A stretch of 12,857 bases of DNA from Clostridia bacterium (GTDB lineage Bacteria; Bacillota; Clostridia; RGIG8785). Of the stretch, positions 1 to 6,702 are shown piece after piece. Both the position numbers and the translations under genes were made by a program. The notes beneath the pieces are model-generated. The model was not told the origin of the DNA. It made no database searches and saw only the letters and a program-made list of their open reading frames with translations. Every line of letters begins with the position of its first letter. Within the stretch, counting starts at the first letter, position 1. The stretch is taken from positions 1 through 12,857 of the forward strand of contig JAGAUM010000029.1 of assembly GCA_017620795.1 (NCBI GenBank), read 5' to 3'.

Positions 1-31
1 AGGAATGAAGGGTCAGGGTTTTTAAAATCAT
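1..31 (-). CDS. Start of a probable SbcC/YhaN-type ATPase gene (partial, runs off the window)
   Basis: An ATG at 31-29 overlaps the TGA of the SbcD-like gene in an ATGA arrangement. It opens a frame reading MILKTLTLHS up to the window edge, so only ten codons are visible. A short hydrophobic/basic start of the type M-I-L-K-x-L-x-L-x is typical of SbcC, RecF and YhaN-like ATPases, whose first beta strand leads to the Walker A loop. A partner ATPase is expected directly after an SbcD/YhaO-type nuclease. A purine-rich GGGGTGG lies a few bases upstream of the ATG. The call rests on position, translational overlap and ten residues only; the Walker A motif would lie outside this window. Confidence 0.55.
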   Translation of the reverse strand, partial: MILKTLTLHS

Positions 32-1104
32 TCTTCATCCACCCCTTTCATGGGCTGTTCCAGTAAGGCGGAAAGCCCGAACTGCCTTGCCATGGCATAG
101 GTCTTTTTGGTGGTTTCATCGGTGGCGGAAGCGATTTTCTCATCCGCCATCTTGGCAAACAAGCCGACCAAGGAATAATCGTCAAAGTCCTGGGTCGGGT
201 CTTCTTGATTACACTCGTCAATGCACCTGACGCAATAAAGGTCGGAGAGCTGTTTTACAATGCTCGTGACCGATAAAGGGAACAAGACCCTGCCACGGAG
301 GCGGAGCTTGTACGCATCCTCCGTCCGACCCGAAAGGGTGGCACGGATTTTGTCCACGCAGGCGGCAGTGTGGGTCAACCCCTCCAAATCCACCGTCTGC
401 TCGATATATTGCCGTCCCCACATGGGGAAAAACTCATAAGTGCATTTGCCCTTTTCAAGGTTCAGCATCCAACCGCCCTGCTCGCCCAGCTCGTCAAAGC
501 CTCTGCCGTCAGGGATGCCTGCATAGGCGTAGGTGGTCTTGCCTTCAGTCTTGGGCTCGGTCCGTTTGTGAATGTGACCCAGTGCCACATAGTCCGCACC
601 CGTGTCCGCAAGCTCTTTTGGAGTAAAGGGCATATACTCACTCTCGCTTGCCAGATCTCCGTGGAAAAGCAGGATGTTGAGCTTTTGGGGGTCTTTGACT
701 GAATAGTCGGACAACATCCGTCTCGGTTCAAAGGGCGCAGTAAAGGAAATGCCGTAAACGGTTACGGCGTCCGTTTCAAAGGTGGGGTTGGATTCGTCCA
801 GAAAATGGACATTTTCAGGGAAAGAGGCTTTGCGATAACTGCTTCCTGCACAGGCACAGTCATGATTGCCTGCAATGAGACAGACGGGCACCAAAAGCGC
901 ACCCAGTGCCGAAAAGACCCGATTCGTCAGGGTCTCTGATTCGAAGGGGGTTTCGAACAAATCCCCTGCAATCAGCACCAGCTCTGCTCCTGCCGCAACC
1001 GCGTCGGACAGGCGCGCAAGCAGATGGTCGGCACGCTCCGCTTCCCGAGCAGAACGGTCCAACCGCGAGGTCAGGTGAACATCGGCAATGTGCAAAACCT
1101 TCAT
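28..1104 (-). CDS. SbcD/YhaO-type metallophosphoesterase (DNA repair exonuclease subunit)
   Basis: Predicted Mn-dependent nuclease of the Mre11/SbcD calcineurin-like phosphoesterase family, 358 aa, cytosolic. The metal-binding motifs appear in order: D8-x-H10 (IADVHL), GDLFE at 47-51, GNHD at 79-82, FHGD at 147-150 and GHIH at 176-179. After the catalytic domain (about 1-225) comes a capping region of about 130 residues. Its length and low similarity to classical SbcD suggest the YhaO-like branch. The start at 1104 is chosen because AAGGAG (1112-1117) sits 7 bases upstream; an upstream start at 1131 would have the ribosome binding site inside the gene. The stop overlaps the next start, so it is probably translationally coupled to an ATPase partner, with which such nucleases process DNA ends and hairpins. 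It is separated from polC by the palindromic repeat array. Confidence 0.88.
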   Translation of the reverse strand: MKVLHIADVHLTSRLDRSAREAERADHLLARLSDAVAAGAELVLIAGDLFETPFESETLTNRVFSALGALLVPVCLIAGNHDCACAGSSYRKASFPENVHFLDESNPTFETDAVTVYGISFTAPFEPRRMLSDYSVKDPQKLNILLFHGDLASESEYMPFTPKELADTGADYVALGHIHKRTEPKTEGKTTYAYAGIPDGRGFDELGEQGGWMLNLEKGKCTYEFFPMWGRQYIEQTVDLEGLTHTAACVDKIRATLSGRTEDAYKLRLRGRVLFPLSVTSIVKQLSDLYCVRCIDECNQEDPTQDFDDYSLVGLFAKMADEKIASATDETTKKTYAMARQFGLSALLEQPMKGVDEE

Positions 1105-1122
1105 ATGTTTACTCCTTATTTC

Positions 1123-1150
1123 AAAATACAATAGATTTTTCGCAAATCAA
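1123..1150 (-). promoter_or_regulatory. Weak candidate promoter for the SbcD-like gene
   Basis: Reading the minus strand, TTGATT (1150-1145) and TATTTT (1128-1123) are separated by 16 bp. Each hexamer matches four of six consensus bases. The placement, about 20 bp before the start codon, is plausible. The -35 box lies in repeat copy A at a position where copies B and C differ (AATCAA versus GCCAAG). It is the best candidate in the gap, but weak; read-through from polC is the alternative. Confidence 0.25.
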
Positions 1151-1216
1151 GGCGAGAAGCGAAGCGGTATATGTGATATCCGCGAGCGAATCAACGCAGA
1201 GTTGCGAAAAAGATGC
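1131..1216. repeat. Repeat copy A, diverged palindrome with compensatory changes
   Basis: The arms 1131-1148 and 1199-1216 pair over most of 18 positions. Relative to copies B and C, pair C-G (1248/1307) is A-T here (1144/1203) and pair C-G (1251/1304) is T-A (1147/1200), so both sides changed together. The T·G of B (1244/1311) is a Watson-Crick T-A (1140/1207). The central hairpin is kept as GCGG-TAT / ATA-t-CCGC (1164-1170 with 1176-1183, one bulged T). The outermost arm bases (AT instead of GC) are decayed. Confidence 0.85.
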
Positions 1217-1234
1217 CTACTCTCTTTTAAGGGA

Positions 1235-1320
1235 GCAGATTTTTCGCCAGCCAAGGTGCAAGCGCAAGCGCGTATGCGATACGCGCGAGCATTGCTAACG
1301 AAGGATGGCGGAAAAGATGC
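1235..1320. repeat. Repeat copy B, imperfect palindrome
   Basis: Outer arms 1235-1252 and 1303-1320 pair at 14 of 18 positions by Watson-Crick rules. In the plus-strand sense the exceptions are one G·U, a GA/GA tandem and one G·A. An inner segment GCAA/TTGC (1258-1261 with 1292-1295) and a perfect 8-bp central stem GCGCGTAT/ATACGCGC (1268-1275 with 1279-1286, loop GCG) continue the fold. The whole unit can therefore form one long stem-loop. Confidence 0.88.
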
Positions 1321-1328
1321 CCACTCTC

Positions 1329-1433
1329 TTTTAAGGGTGCAGATTTTTCGCCAGCCAAGGTGCAAGCGCAAGCGCGTATGTGATACGCGCGAGCATTGCT
1401 AACGAAGGATGGCGGAAAAGATGCCCCTTAAAA
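1329..1433. repeat. Repeat copy C, palindrome extending across the polC stop codon
   Basis: The core arms (1339-1356 and 1407-1424) and the 8-bp central stem (1372-1379 with 1383-1390, loop GTG) are the same as in copy B. Here the dyad also extends outward: TTTTAAGGG (1329-1337) is perfectly complementary to CCCTTAAAA (1425-1433), with T1338 unpaired. The right outer arm contains the last polC codon and its TAA stop (1428-1430). The ends therefore read TTAAGGG...CCCTTAA. Confidence 0.85.
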
Positions 1434-4400
1434 CTCGAACATGTTGATTTGACTGCTGTCATGCATCCCCGCAAGACATCCTTGTTGTTCCAGTGTCTCG
1501 ATAACCGACTTGGAGATTTTGGCGCGGACACGCAGGTCGTCTTTGGAGAAGAAAGCCCCTTCCTGACGAGCCGCAACAATGCTATGCGCCGCTGACTCAC
1601 CCACGCCACCTAAGGAGGACAGAGGCGGCAGGATTTTGCCGTCCACCTGAATGAACTTGGTGGCTTCGGAACGGTAGAGGTCGATGGGCAGGAATCGGAA
1701 CCCACGCTCGTACATCTCGATACAGACTTCGAGAGCGGTGATTTTTTCCTTTTCTTTGGCGGTGGCGTCCTCTTTGGCATTGATGTCCGCAATCATGCGG
1801 CGCATCTCGTCGGACGTACCCGTCATGGTGGCGGCATCGAAGGCGTCGGCACGGACAGTCAGGTACGCAGTGTAGAAGTCTAAGGGACGATGCACCTTAA
1901 ACCAAGCGATGCGGAACGCCATGGTAACATACGCCGTTGCATGGGCTTTGGGGAACATATACTTAATCTTGTTACAGGACTCGATATACCACTCGGGAAC
2001 CTCATGCTCGCGCATTAAGGCTTCATCCTCGGGAGTTAAGCCTTTGCCTTTACGCACCTTCTCCATAATCTTGAAGGCAGGCAGGTCGGGCACACCGCAT
2101 TGGATTAAGTAGAGCATGATATCGTCACGGGTACAGATGACCTTCGACAGGGGCGCAACACCCGTATTGACCAGAGTCTGGGCGTTGTTCAGCCAAACGT
2201 CGGTACCGTGGGACAGTCCACTGATGCGAACCAGCTCCGAATAGGTGGTGGGGCGGGTATCGCAAAGCATCTGACGGACGAAGGAGGTACCGAACTCGGG
2301 CACTGCATAGGTGCCTACCTCACTGCCTATTTGCTCGGGCGTGACACCTAAAGCCTCGGTGGAGGTAAAGATGCTCATGGTCTCTTTGTCGTCCAAAGAG
2401 ATGGTGGTGGCATCCATGCCCGTTAAGTCTTCTAACATCTTAATCATGGTCGGGTCATCGTGACCCAGAATATCCAGCTTGAGCATTCTGCCGGAGATGG
2501 AATGGTAGTCGAAGTGGGTGGTGATGGAGTCAGCGCTCATGTCGTTGGCAGGCTTCTGGATGGGGCAGAAGTCGAAAATGTTCTTATACCGCGGTACAAC
2601 CATGATGCCGCCAGGGTGCTGACCCGTGGTCTTTTTAATGCCTGCACAGCCCTGAACCAAACGGTTTAATTCTGCGTTGTGAACCACCTGACCCTTTTCC
2701 TCGAAGTATTTCTTGACATAGCCGTAAGCAGTCTTGTCCGCTAACGTGGAGATGGTACCTGCGCGGTAGACGTTGCCCTCGCCGAACAGAACCTCGGTGT
2801 ACTTGTGGGCGTTGGCTTGGTACTCACCACTGAAGTTCAGGTCGATATCAGGCTCTTTGTCACCGTCGAAGCCCAAGAAGGTCTCGAAAGGAATGTCATG
2901 GCCGTCTTTTTTGTAGGGAGTGCCACATTGGGGGCAGGTCTTATCGGGCAGGTCAAAGCCGCTGCCGTAGACCCCGTCGGTAATGAACTCGCTATGTTTA
3001 CAGTTGGGGCAGATGTAGTGAGGGCAGAGGGAGTTTACTTCGGTAATCCCCGTTAAGTAGGCAACAAAGGAGGACCCGACCGAACCTCGGGAGCCGACCA
3101 TGTAGCCGTCTTCCAAAGACTTTTTAACCAGTCGCTCTGCAATGATGTACATGACCGAGAAGCCGTTCTTGATGATGGAGGTCAGCTCCCGATCCATACG
3201 GGTTTTAACCATTTCGGGCAGGGGCGAGCCGTAAATCCGCTCGGCACGCTCGATACTCTTCTGCTCGATTTCCTCCTCCGCTCCGTCGATTTTCGGGGGG
3301 AAGGTGCCGTCGGGAATGGGCTTTAAGTCCTCAATCATGTCGGCAATCAAATTGGTGTTGGTGATGACGATTTCCTTCGCCTTCTCCTCGCCCAGATAAG
3401 CAAATTCCGCAAGCATCTGCTCGGTGTTACGGAAGAAGAGCGGTGCTTGCTGGTCCGCATCGTCAAAGCCCATGCCTTTCATGATGATGCGGCGGAAAAC
3501 CTCGTCACGGGCGTCTAAGAAGTGGACGTCGCAGGTGGCGACAACCGGCTTTTGATACTGCTCACCCAAGGCAACAATCTTTCGGACGATGTTCTTTAAC
3601 CCCTCGGTGTCCATCTGTCCGTTACGGACCATGAACTCGTTATTTCCCAGAGGCTGAACCTCGTAATAGTCATAAAACTGCGCCAAAGCGCGAATCCGCT
3701 CCGCAGGGGCTTGGTGCAAGAAGGCTTGGTAAAGCTCCCCTGCCTCACAGGCAGAGCCGATTAAGAGTCCGTCGCGGTGCTGCAAGAACAGGTGCTTGGG
3801 CACACGGGGACGCTTGTGATAGTACTTTAAGTGGGACTCGGAAATAATCTGGTAGAGATTCTTCATGCCCACCATGTCCTTGACTAAAATGATGGCATGG
3901 AAGGTGTTTTTGTTCCGCACATCATCGGGGTTGCGGAGGGTGTCAATCTCGTCTAAGGTCTCAATATCCTTTTCTTTTAACCGCTCCACCAGCTTAAAGA
4001 AGATGCCTGCGGTGGCTTCCGCATCGTCACAGGCACGGTGATGGTTCTCCAACGAAACACCCAGATGCTCGGCAACCAGGTTGAGCTTATGGCGCTTTAA
4101 CTCGGGCAGGAGCATGCGGGACAGCTCCAAGGTATCCACGATGGGGTGCTCGAAAGGCAGACCCAGACGGAAAGCGGCATAGCGAACAAACCCCGTATCA
4201 AAGGGGGCGTTGTGGGCGACCAAGACCGCGTCTTTACAGAACTCCAAGAACTCGGGCAGGACCGTTTCGATGGACGGAGCGTCTGCCACCATCTCGTTTG
4301 AGATGCCCGTCAGCTCGGTGATTTTGGCAGGGATTTCTTTGGAGGGTTTTACGAACTGGGAGAAACGGTCGATAACCTCGCCGTTTTTGGTCTTGACCGC

Positions 4401-5645
4401 GCCGATTTCAATGATTTCTTCATGGGCGGCAGTCAGACCTGTGGTCTCTAAGTCAAAGACCACGAAGGTATCGTCAAAGGTACGGCTCTCCCCTGCGCTG
4501 ACCGCAGGTGCCGCATCCTCGTCTACTAAATAGCACTCGACCCCGTAGAGGATTTTGATGCCGTGTTTCTTTCCTGCATCCATGGCGTCGGGGAAGGCTT
4601 GTACCACACCGTGGTCGGTGACGGCGATGGCTTTGTGTCCCCAAGCGGCGGCACGGGCAACAATGTCTTTGATTTCAGAAACGCCGTCCATGGCGCTCAT
4701 CTTACTGTGGACATGGAGCTCCACACGCTTTTCGGGGGCATCGTCGGTGGTGACCCAGGGGTCTTTGATTTTCATCATATCGTCTAAAAGAACCACCAGC
4801 TCCCGCTCGTACTTATCGTACTGGGCAGAACCGCGGATGCGCAGAACCATGCCTTTTTTCAGCTTCTCGGCAATACGGCTGACCGACTCACTGCGGTCGA
4901 GCATCTTGACGGTCATCGACCCTGTATAGTCGGTCACGTCAAACTTTAAGAGCTTCCGCCCGCCACGGAGGTCACGGTCCTCAATGGAAAAGACCCGACC
5001 GATGAAGGACACCCGACCCGACGCCTCACTGATGGACGAGATAGGCTCTACCTTCTCGGGGATTTCCTTGCCGTATAAGACCTGCTCGTCCCCTTTGGGA
5101 GCGCTTTCCTCCTGCATCTTGCGAACCGCTTCCTTCTCCACTTCCGCCTGATGCTGCAAAAAAGCTTCGGCATCGAAGGTTTTGGTGCTTTCAAACCGCA
5201 CACCGATGCTCATGCCCAGCTCGTTGGCAATCAGCTCGGAAATGGCGGTGGTGTACCGCTCACTGTTAAAGAGCTCGCACCCGTTGCCTGCGTGAATCAG
5301 CAACCGTCCGCCTGTCACTTCGGCAGTACTGTCTGCCAACAAGGCTTCGGAGGCAGGGAGCATGGTATATAACAAAGGCTTTAACGCCTGATAATAAGCA
5401 TCGTCTAAAGACACGCCCTCAAAGCTCAGCTGTGCCGAGACCTCGGACAGGCGGTAGGTGCGCTTAATGTCGCTCTGCATGCGAAGGAGCAGGGCGCGGT
5501 CAATCAATGCCCCAAAGTGGAATTTTAAAACCACACTCCGCTTCTCGGCATTGACTAAAACCTGTTCCAGCTTGCCTTGGTTTAACAGGTCAATATAAGG
5601 GGAAAAGGACATTTCCTTGAAAATTTCGGGTAAACTCTTGCTCAT
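1428..5645 (-). CDS. polC: DNA polymerase III alpha subunit, Gram-positive type PolC
   Basis: Replicative DNA polymerase with built-in 3'-5' proofreading, 1405 aa, close to the usual PolC length. Order: N-terminal domain (about 1-180); OB fold (about 200-295); first part of the PHP domain (HVHS 311-314, VTDHG 342-346); DEDDh exonuclease inserted in PHP (D398, E400, D483, H536, D541; about 392-556); second part of PHP; polymerase core. The core shows the GSRGSVGSSF loop (851-860), a CxxC...CxxC zinc site (C879, C882, C904, C907) and catalytic aspartates D933, D935 and D1058. The protein ends in QINMF (1399-1403), matching the C-terminal beta-clamp-binding motif of PolC. The ATG at 5645 overlaps the ispG TGA by 4 bp; GGAGG lies at 5659-5663, a rather long 13 bases away. 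The in-frame extension to 5819 is rejected because it is antisense-like basic sequence inside ispG. The stop lies within repeat copy C. Confidence 0.98.
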   Translation of the reverse strand: MSKSLPEIFKEMSFSPYIDLLNQGKLEQVLVNAEKRSVVLKFHFGALIDRALLLRMQSDIKRTYRLSEVSAQLSFEGVSLDDAYYQALKPLLYTMLPASEALLADSTAEVTGGRLLIHAGNGCELFNSERYTTAISELIANELGMSIGVRFESTKTFDAEAFLQHQAEVEKEAVRKMQEESAPKGDEQVLYGKEIPEKVEPISSISEASGRVSFIGRVFSIEDRDLRGGRKLLKFDVTDYTGSMTVKMLDRSESVSRIAEKLKKGMVLRIRGSAQYDKYERELVVLLDDMMKIKDPWVTTDDAPEKRVELHVHSKMSAMDGVSEIKDIVARAAAWGHKAIAVTDHGVVQAFPDAMDAGKKHGIKILYGVECYLVDEDAAPAVSAGESRTFDDTFVVFDLETTGLTAAHEEIIEIGAVKTKNGEVIDRFSQFVKPSKEIPAKITELTGISNEMVADAPSIETVLPEFLEFCKDAVLVAHNAPFDTGFVRYAAFRLGLPFEHPIVDTLELSRMLLPELKRHKLNLVAEHLGVSLENHHRACDDAEATAGIFFKLVERLKEKDIETLDEIDTLRNPDDVRNKNTFHAIILVKDMVGMKNLYQIISESHLKYYHKRPRVPKHLFLQHRDGLLIGSACEAGELYQAFLHQAPAERIRALAQFYDYYEVQPLGNNEFMVRNGQMDTEGLKNIVRKIVALGEQYQKPVVATCDVHFLDARDEVFRRIIMKGMGFDDADQQAPLFFRNTEQMLAEFAYLGEEKAKEIVITNTNLIADMIEDLKPIPDGTFPPKIDGAEEEIEQKSIERAERIYGSPLPEMVKTRMDRELTSIIKNGFSVMYIIAERLVKKSLEDGYMVGSRGSVGSSFVAYLTGITEVNSLCPHYICPNCKHSEFITDGVYGSGFDLPDKTCPQCGTPYKKDGHDIPFETFLGFDGDKEPDIDLNFSGEYQANAHKYTEVLFGEGNVYRAGTISTLADKTAYGYVKKYFEEKGQVVHNAELNRLVQGCAGIKKTTGQHPGGIMVVPRYKNIFDFCPIQKPANDMSADSITTHFDYHSISGRMLKLDILGHDDPTMIKMLEDLTGMDATTISLDDKETMSIFTSTEALGVTPEQIGSEVGTYAVPEFGTSFVRQMLCDTRPTTYSELVRISGLSHGTDVWLNNAQTLVNTGVAPLSKVICTRDDIMLYLIQCGVPDLPAFKIMEKVRKGKGLTPEDEALMREHEVPEWYIESCNKIKYMFPKAHATAYVTMAFRIAWFKVHRPLDFYTAYLTVRADAFDAATMTGTSDEMRRMIADINAKEDATAKEKEKITALEVCIEMYERGFRFLPIDLYRSEATKFIQVDGKILPPLSSLGGVGESAAHSIVAARQEGAFFSKDDLRVRAKISKSVIETLEQQGCLAGMHDSSQINMFEF

Positions 5646-6697
5646 AACTTCTTTCGTTCCTCCGCCAGTTTTAACACACGCTCTACAAATGCTTCTGCAA
5701 GCCCGTCCTCGGGCAGTTTTCCTGCAATCTCGCCATGATAGAATAACAACGCTTCGCCCTTTCCGCAGGCGATGCCGATATCCGCTTCCCGCGCTTCTCC
5801 GGGGCCGTTGACGGCACAACCCATCACGGCTACATGCAAGGGTACGTCAACGGTGCGGATTTGTTCATAGATTTTTTGGGCGATGGGCACCAAGTCCACC
5901 TGACAGCGTCCGCAGGTGGGACAGGACACGAACCGAAGGCCCTTGCGCTGCTCCAATAAGCGGAGCAGGGCGATACCCGTGTGGACTTCTTCTACGGGGT
6001 CGTCGGTTAAAGAGACACGCAGGGTGTCGCCAATCCCTTCGGACAGTAAGGTGCCGATGCCGATGCCTGCCGCCAGTGTCCCCTGCCACTTGGTCCCTGC
6101 CTCGGTCACACCGATGTGCAAGGGGTAGTCGGTCAGTTGGGACATCCGCCGATAGGCTTCAATGGTTAGGGGTACGGAGGAGGCTTTTAGGGACAGGACA
6201 ATGTCCGTAAAGTCCGCCTGCTCCAAGAGCTTTACTTGTCTTAAGGCGCTTTCGGTCATGGCTTCAGCACAGGGGTGGCCGTAGCGCTCTAACAGTTCCT
6301 TTTCCAAAGAACCACCGTTGATGCCGATACGGATGGGGATGCCCGCTTTCCGCGCGGCTACTGCTACGGCACGGACGTTCTCGTCCGCTCCGATGTTGCC
6401 GGGGTTGATGCGGATTTTGTCAATCCCACGCTCGATGCACATTAAAGCCAAGCGATAGTCAAAATGGATGTCTGCCACCAAGGGCATGTCGGTTTGTTCA
6501 CGGATTTGGGCAATGGCAAGTGCCGCCTCCTCGTTGGGAATGGCGAGGCGCACAATATCACACCCTGCCGCCTCCAAGGCGCGGATCTGGGCAACGGTTG
6601 CGGCAACATCCGCCGTGGGGGTGTTGGTCATGGACTGCACCGTCACGGGCGCGCCGCCACCGATAAGCAAATTTCTTACCTTTACCTGTTTTGTCAT
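5642..6697 (-). CDS. ispG: 4-hydroxy-3-methylbut-2-en-1-yl diphosphate synthase (MEP pathway)
   Basis: IspG (GcpE) is a [4Fe-4S] enzyme that reductively converts methylerythritol cyclodiphosphate to HMBPP, the penultimate MEP step, in the cytosol. The 351 aa fit the short bacterial form. A TIM-barrel-like N-terminal domain carries VTVQSMTNT (18-26) and the RINPGNIG loop (96-103). The C-terminal cluster domain shows SCPTCGRC (258-265; C259 and C262 as ligands) and GCAVNGPGEA (293-302; C294 as the third ligand, E301 as the conserved glutamate). The ATG at 6697 is preferred over a TTG at 6712 because GGAG (6707-6710), inside the 3' end of rseP, sits 9 bases before the ATG, whereas the TTG overlaps it. 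Five bases separate it from rseP, and its stop overlaps polC. With dxr three genes earlier in the cluster, it makes this a partial MEP-pathway operon. Confidence 0.97.
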   Translation of the reverse strand: MTKQVKVRNLLIGGGAPVTVQSMTNTPTADVAATVAQIRALEAAGCDIVRLAIPNEEAALAIAQIREQTDMPLVADIHFDYRLALMCIERGIDKIRINPGNIGADENVRAVAVAARKAGIPIRIGINGGSLEKELLERYGHPCAEAMTESALRQVKLLEQADFTDIVLSLKASSVPLTIEAYRRMSQLTDYPLHIGVTEAGTKWQGTLAAGIGIGTLLSEGIGDTLRVSLTDDPVEEVHTGIALLRLLEQRKGLRFVSCPTCGRCQVDLVPIAQKIYEQIRTVDVPLHVAVMGCAVNGPGEAREADIGIACGKGEALLFYHGEIAGKLPEDGLAEAFVERVLKLAEERKKL

Positions 6698-6702
6698 CCG
6701 TT

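Larger units (their letters stand above)
1131..1433. repeat. Three tandem 104-bp palindromic repeat units between polC and the SbcD-like gene
   Basis: Units begin at 1133 (A), 1237 (B) and 1341 (C), spaced exactly 104 bp. B and C agree at 85 of 86 aligned bases; the one difference (C1277/T1381) is in a hairpin loop. A is clearly diverged in the middle but keeps about the first 20 and last 34 bases. Each unit holds an 86-bp imperfect inverted repeat followed by an 18-bp linker; the linkers at 1217-1234 and 1321-1338 agree at 16 of 18. No U-tract follows the stems on either strand, so these are not standard intrinsic terminators. The array fills nearly all the 323-bp gap. It could be a REP/BIME-like or MITE-like family, or a structured 3' region. 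No coding role is credible, because 104 is not a multiple of three and open frames across the array shift with each unit. Confidence 0.93.

Noticed and set aside
906..1402. Plus-strand open frames across the repeat array (906-1298 and 1088-1402) ending in the same peptide
   Set aside because: Their shared C-terminal peptide is the same repeat read in two frames (the ends are 104 bp apart, and 104 is not a multiple of 3). They have no ribosome binding sites and one begins antisense to the SbcD-like gene. They are translations of the repeat, not genes.
1235..1424. Intrinsic terminator of polC
   Set aside because: The stems are long, but neither strand has a U-tract directly after a GC-rich stem. 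A Rho-dependent or structural role remains possible.
1131..1426. CRISPR array
   Set aside because: The units are 104 bp with near-identical 18-bp linkers, not short repeats with unique spacers, and no cas gene is present.
5646..5819. 58-residue N-terminal extension of PolC
   Set aside because: It lies in another frame of ispG, is rich in Arg and Cys, and lacks PolC similarity. The overlapping ATG at 5645 with the start of recognisable PolC sequence is the better start.
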